From: Planctomycetaceae bacterium UBA6163
GTDB lineage: Bacteria; Planctomycetota; Planctomycetia; Pirellulales; Pirellulaceae
Length of the DNA stretch: 7,698 bases
Assembly: GCA_002428205.1 (NCBI GenBank)
Contig: DIUH01000212.1
Span: 1,561 to 9,258 of the forward strand
Direction of reading: 5' to 3'
In this document: positions 6,640 through 7,698 of the stretch, piece after piece
Layout of the letters: each line of letters begins with the position of its first letter
How positions within the stretch are numbered: the stretch's first letter is position 1
Made by a program: the position numbers and the translations under genes
The notes under the pieces: model-generated
Database searches by the model: none
Told to the model about the DNA's origin: nothing
Seen by the model: the letters and a program-made list of their open reading frames with translations, nothing else

Positions 6640-7650
6640 ATGAAAAGTCACTTCGCAGCCACTCTGTTCACGCTGGTTTCCCTTGTTTTGCAGCCCGACG
6701 GTTCCAGTGCGCAAGATTCAACACTTCCAAAACTACCGCAAACGATTAAGTCTAAATCGCTTCCCACAAAAGTAGTCGCCCCAGCTCAGATCGCCCCCAC
6801 CGAAGCGAATGTCGCTTACGGAGAACATCCGCGCCAAGTACTCGACTTCTGGCAAGCCAAATCCGATAAACCAACCCCGGTGTTGTTCTTCATCCACGGC
6901 GGCGGATGGATGGGGGGCGATAAGGAACGTGTTGGCAGGATAGGTCAATACTTAGAAGCCGGCATTTCCGTCGTGTCGATCAATTATCGATATGTCTCAC
7001 AAGCTTATGATGCCGGGATTATGCCACCGGTAAAGGCACCGCTTCATGATGCGGCACGGGCGCTGCAGTTTGTTCGCAGCAAGGCCCAACAGTGGAATCT
7101 TGATAAGACACGCGTCGCCGCATCAGGCGGATCGGCCGGTGCCTGCTCAAGTCTCTGGCTCGCCTTCCATGACGATCTGGCAGATCCCAATAGCGATGAT
7201 CCGATCGCACGGGAATCGACACGTATTCTTTGTGCGGCTGTAAACGGAGCCCAAACGACGCTCGACCCGAAACAGATGAAAGAGTGGACACCCAACAGCC
7301 GCTACGGCAGTCACGCTTTCGGAATCTTTAAGGATACCGAAAAGAAGTACACGCAAGATTTCGAAGCATTTTTGGCTAAACGCGATGAGATTGCCGATTG
7401 GATTGCCCAGTACTCGCCGTACGCCTTGGTTACCCCTGATGATTCGCCAGTCTATCTCGCTTTTGCCGCACCACCGGCGATCGGCCAGGAGCAAAAGGAT
7501 CCGACGCATTCAGCCAATTTTGGGGTCAAACTGCAGGAGCGGATGAACGAAGTCGGTGTTCCGTGCGAACTCGTTTATCCCGGCGCTCCAAACGTTCAAC
7601 ACGCATCGATCAGTGATTACATCATCGCAAAGTTGACGACAAAGGAATAA
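6640..7650 (+). CDS. Secreted alpha/beta hydrolase (esterase/lipase-like)
   Basis: This is a 336-residue protein. Residues 1-24 form a signal peptide (Lys after Met, a hydrophobic core TLFTLVSLVL, then a GSSA cleavage site before QD), so it is probably exported. The mature part has the HGGGW oxyanion-hole motif (86-90, after PTPVLFFI), as in hormone-sensitive-lipase and BD-FAE-type esterases. The nucleophile elbow is GGSAG (163-167) with Ser165 as likely catalytic serine. The other triad members are less canonical: the usual HG..D after the penultimate strand is replaced by a PPAIGQEQKDPTHSA segment, where Asp287 is a candidate acid, and His321 (VQHAS) is the candidate base. Carboxylic-ester hydrolysis, perhaps of acetylated or feruloylated polysaccharide, is the likely activity, but the substrate cannot be read from the sequence. 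A longer version from TTG 6541 (369 residues) would bury the signal peptide and is unlikely. No sulfatase or glycoside hydrolase neighbour in the window refines the role. Confidence 0.9.
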   Translation: MKSHFAATLFTLVSLVLQPDGSSAQDSTLPKLPQTIKSKSLPTKVVAPAQIAPTEANVAYGEHPRQVLDFWQAKSDKPTPVLFFIHGGGWMGGDKERVGRIGQYLEAGISVVSINYRYVSQAYDAGIMPPVKAPLHDAARALQFVRSKAQQWNLDKTRVAASGGSAGACSSLWLAFHDDLADPNSDDPIARESTRILCAAVNGAQTTLDPKQMKEWTPNSRYGSHAFGIFKDTEKKYTQDFEAFLAKRDEIADWIAQYSPYALVTPDDSPVYLAFAAPPAIGQEQKDPTHSANFGVKLQERMNEVGVPCELVYPGAPNVQHASISDYIIAKLTTKE

Positions 7651-7666
7651 CCCAAGATCACCAGGA

Positions 7667-7698
7667 TTATCACTGGCGACGGTTATCACTGGCGACGG
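7667..7698. repeat. Tandem repeat, two perfect 16-bp copies, reaching the window end
   Basis: TTATCACTGGCGACGG occurs at 7667-7682 and immediately again at 7683-7698, where the window stops. The repeat lies 16 nt after the hydrolase stop codon in apparently non-coding sequence. The array may continue beyond the edge. No hairpin with a T run is visible before it. Confidence 0.85.

Overview
This is a stretch of bacterial chromosome with ordinary coding density and moderate GC content. It holds six protein genes, the first of them cut by the window edge, and I see no RNA gene, CRISPR array or transposase. The gene style suggests Planctomycetota, probably a Pirellulaceae-type (Rhodopirellula-like) genome: a secreted NIPSNAP protein tail, a double-length ABC-2 permease, a membrane-anchored TPR protein with an acidic linker, a secreted HGGGW/GGSAG esterase, and few Shine-Dalgarno sequences. 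The lineage is an inference from style, not a demonstrated placement.

Layout. Positions 1-354 (+) are the C-terminal end of a NIPSNAP-domain protein. It converges, across an 8-nt gap, on a minus-strand block read from right to left: ispD (start about 4222), tyrS (3434-2145) and an ABC-2 permease (start about 1988, end 363). ispD and tyrS share an ATGA overlap and are almost certainly co-transcribed and translationally coupled. Between tyrS and the permease lie a GC-rich hairpin directly after the tyrS stop and a 17-bp perfect inverted repeat ending in a T run on the minus strand. The permease may therefore be only partly, or not at all, part of the same transcript.

The divergent gap 4373-4574 separates ispD from a plus-strand TPR protein gene (4575-6461). 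It carries an exact TATAAT box and two copies of ATTGGCAA spaced 11 nt apart. After a 178-nt gap comes a plus-strand gene for a secreted alpha/beta hydrolase (6640-7650), the only gene here with a clear Shine-Dalgarno match. The window ends inside two perfect copies of a 16-bp tandem repeat.

How the genes work together. ispD (non-mevalonate isoprenoid synthesis) and tyrS (tRNA charging) are housekeeping genes that share an operon without an obvious biochemical link. The permease lacks a neighbouring ATPase gene. The TPR protein and the hydrolase are envelope or exported proteins with no shown partner. I find no convincing new multi-gene system. The points most worth checking are the internally duplicated permease, the palindromic-arm inverted repeat and the edge tandem repeat.
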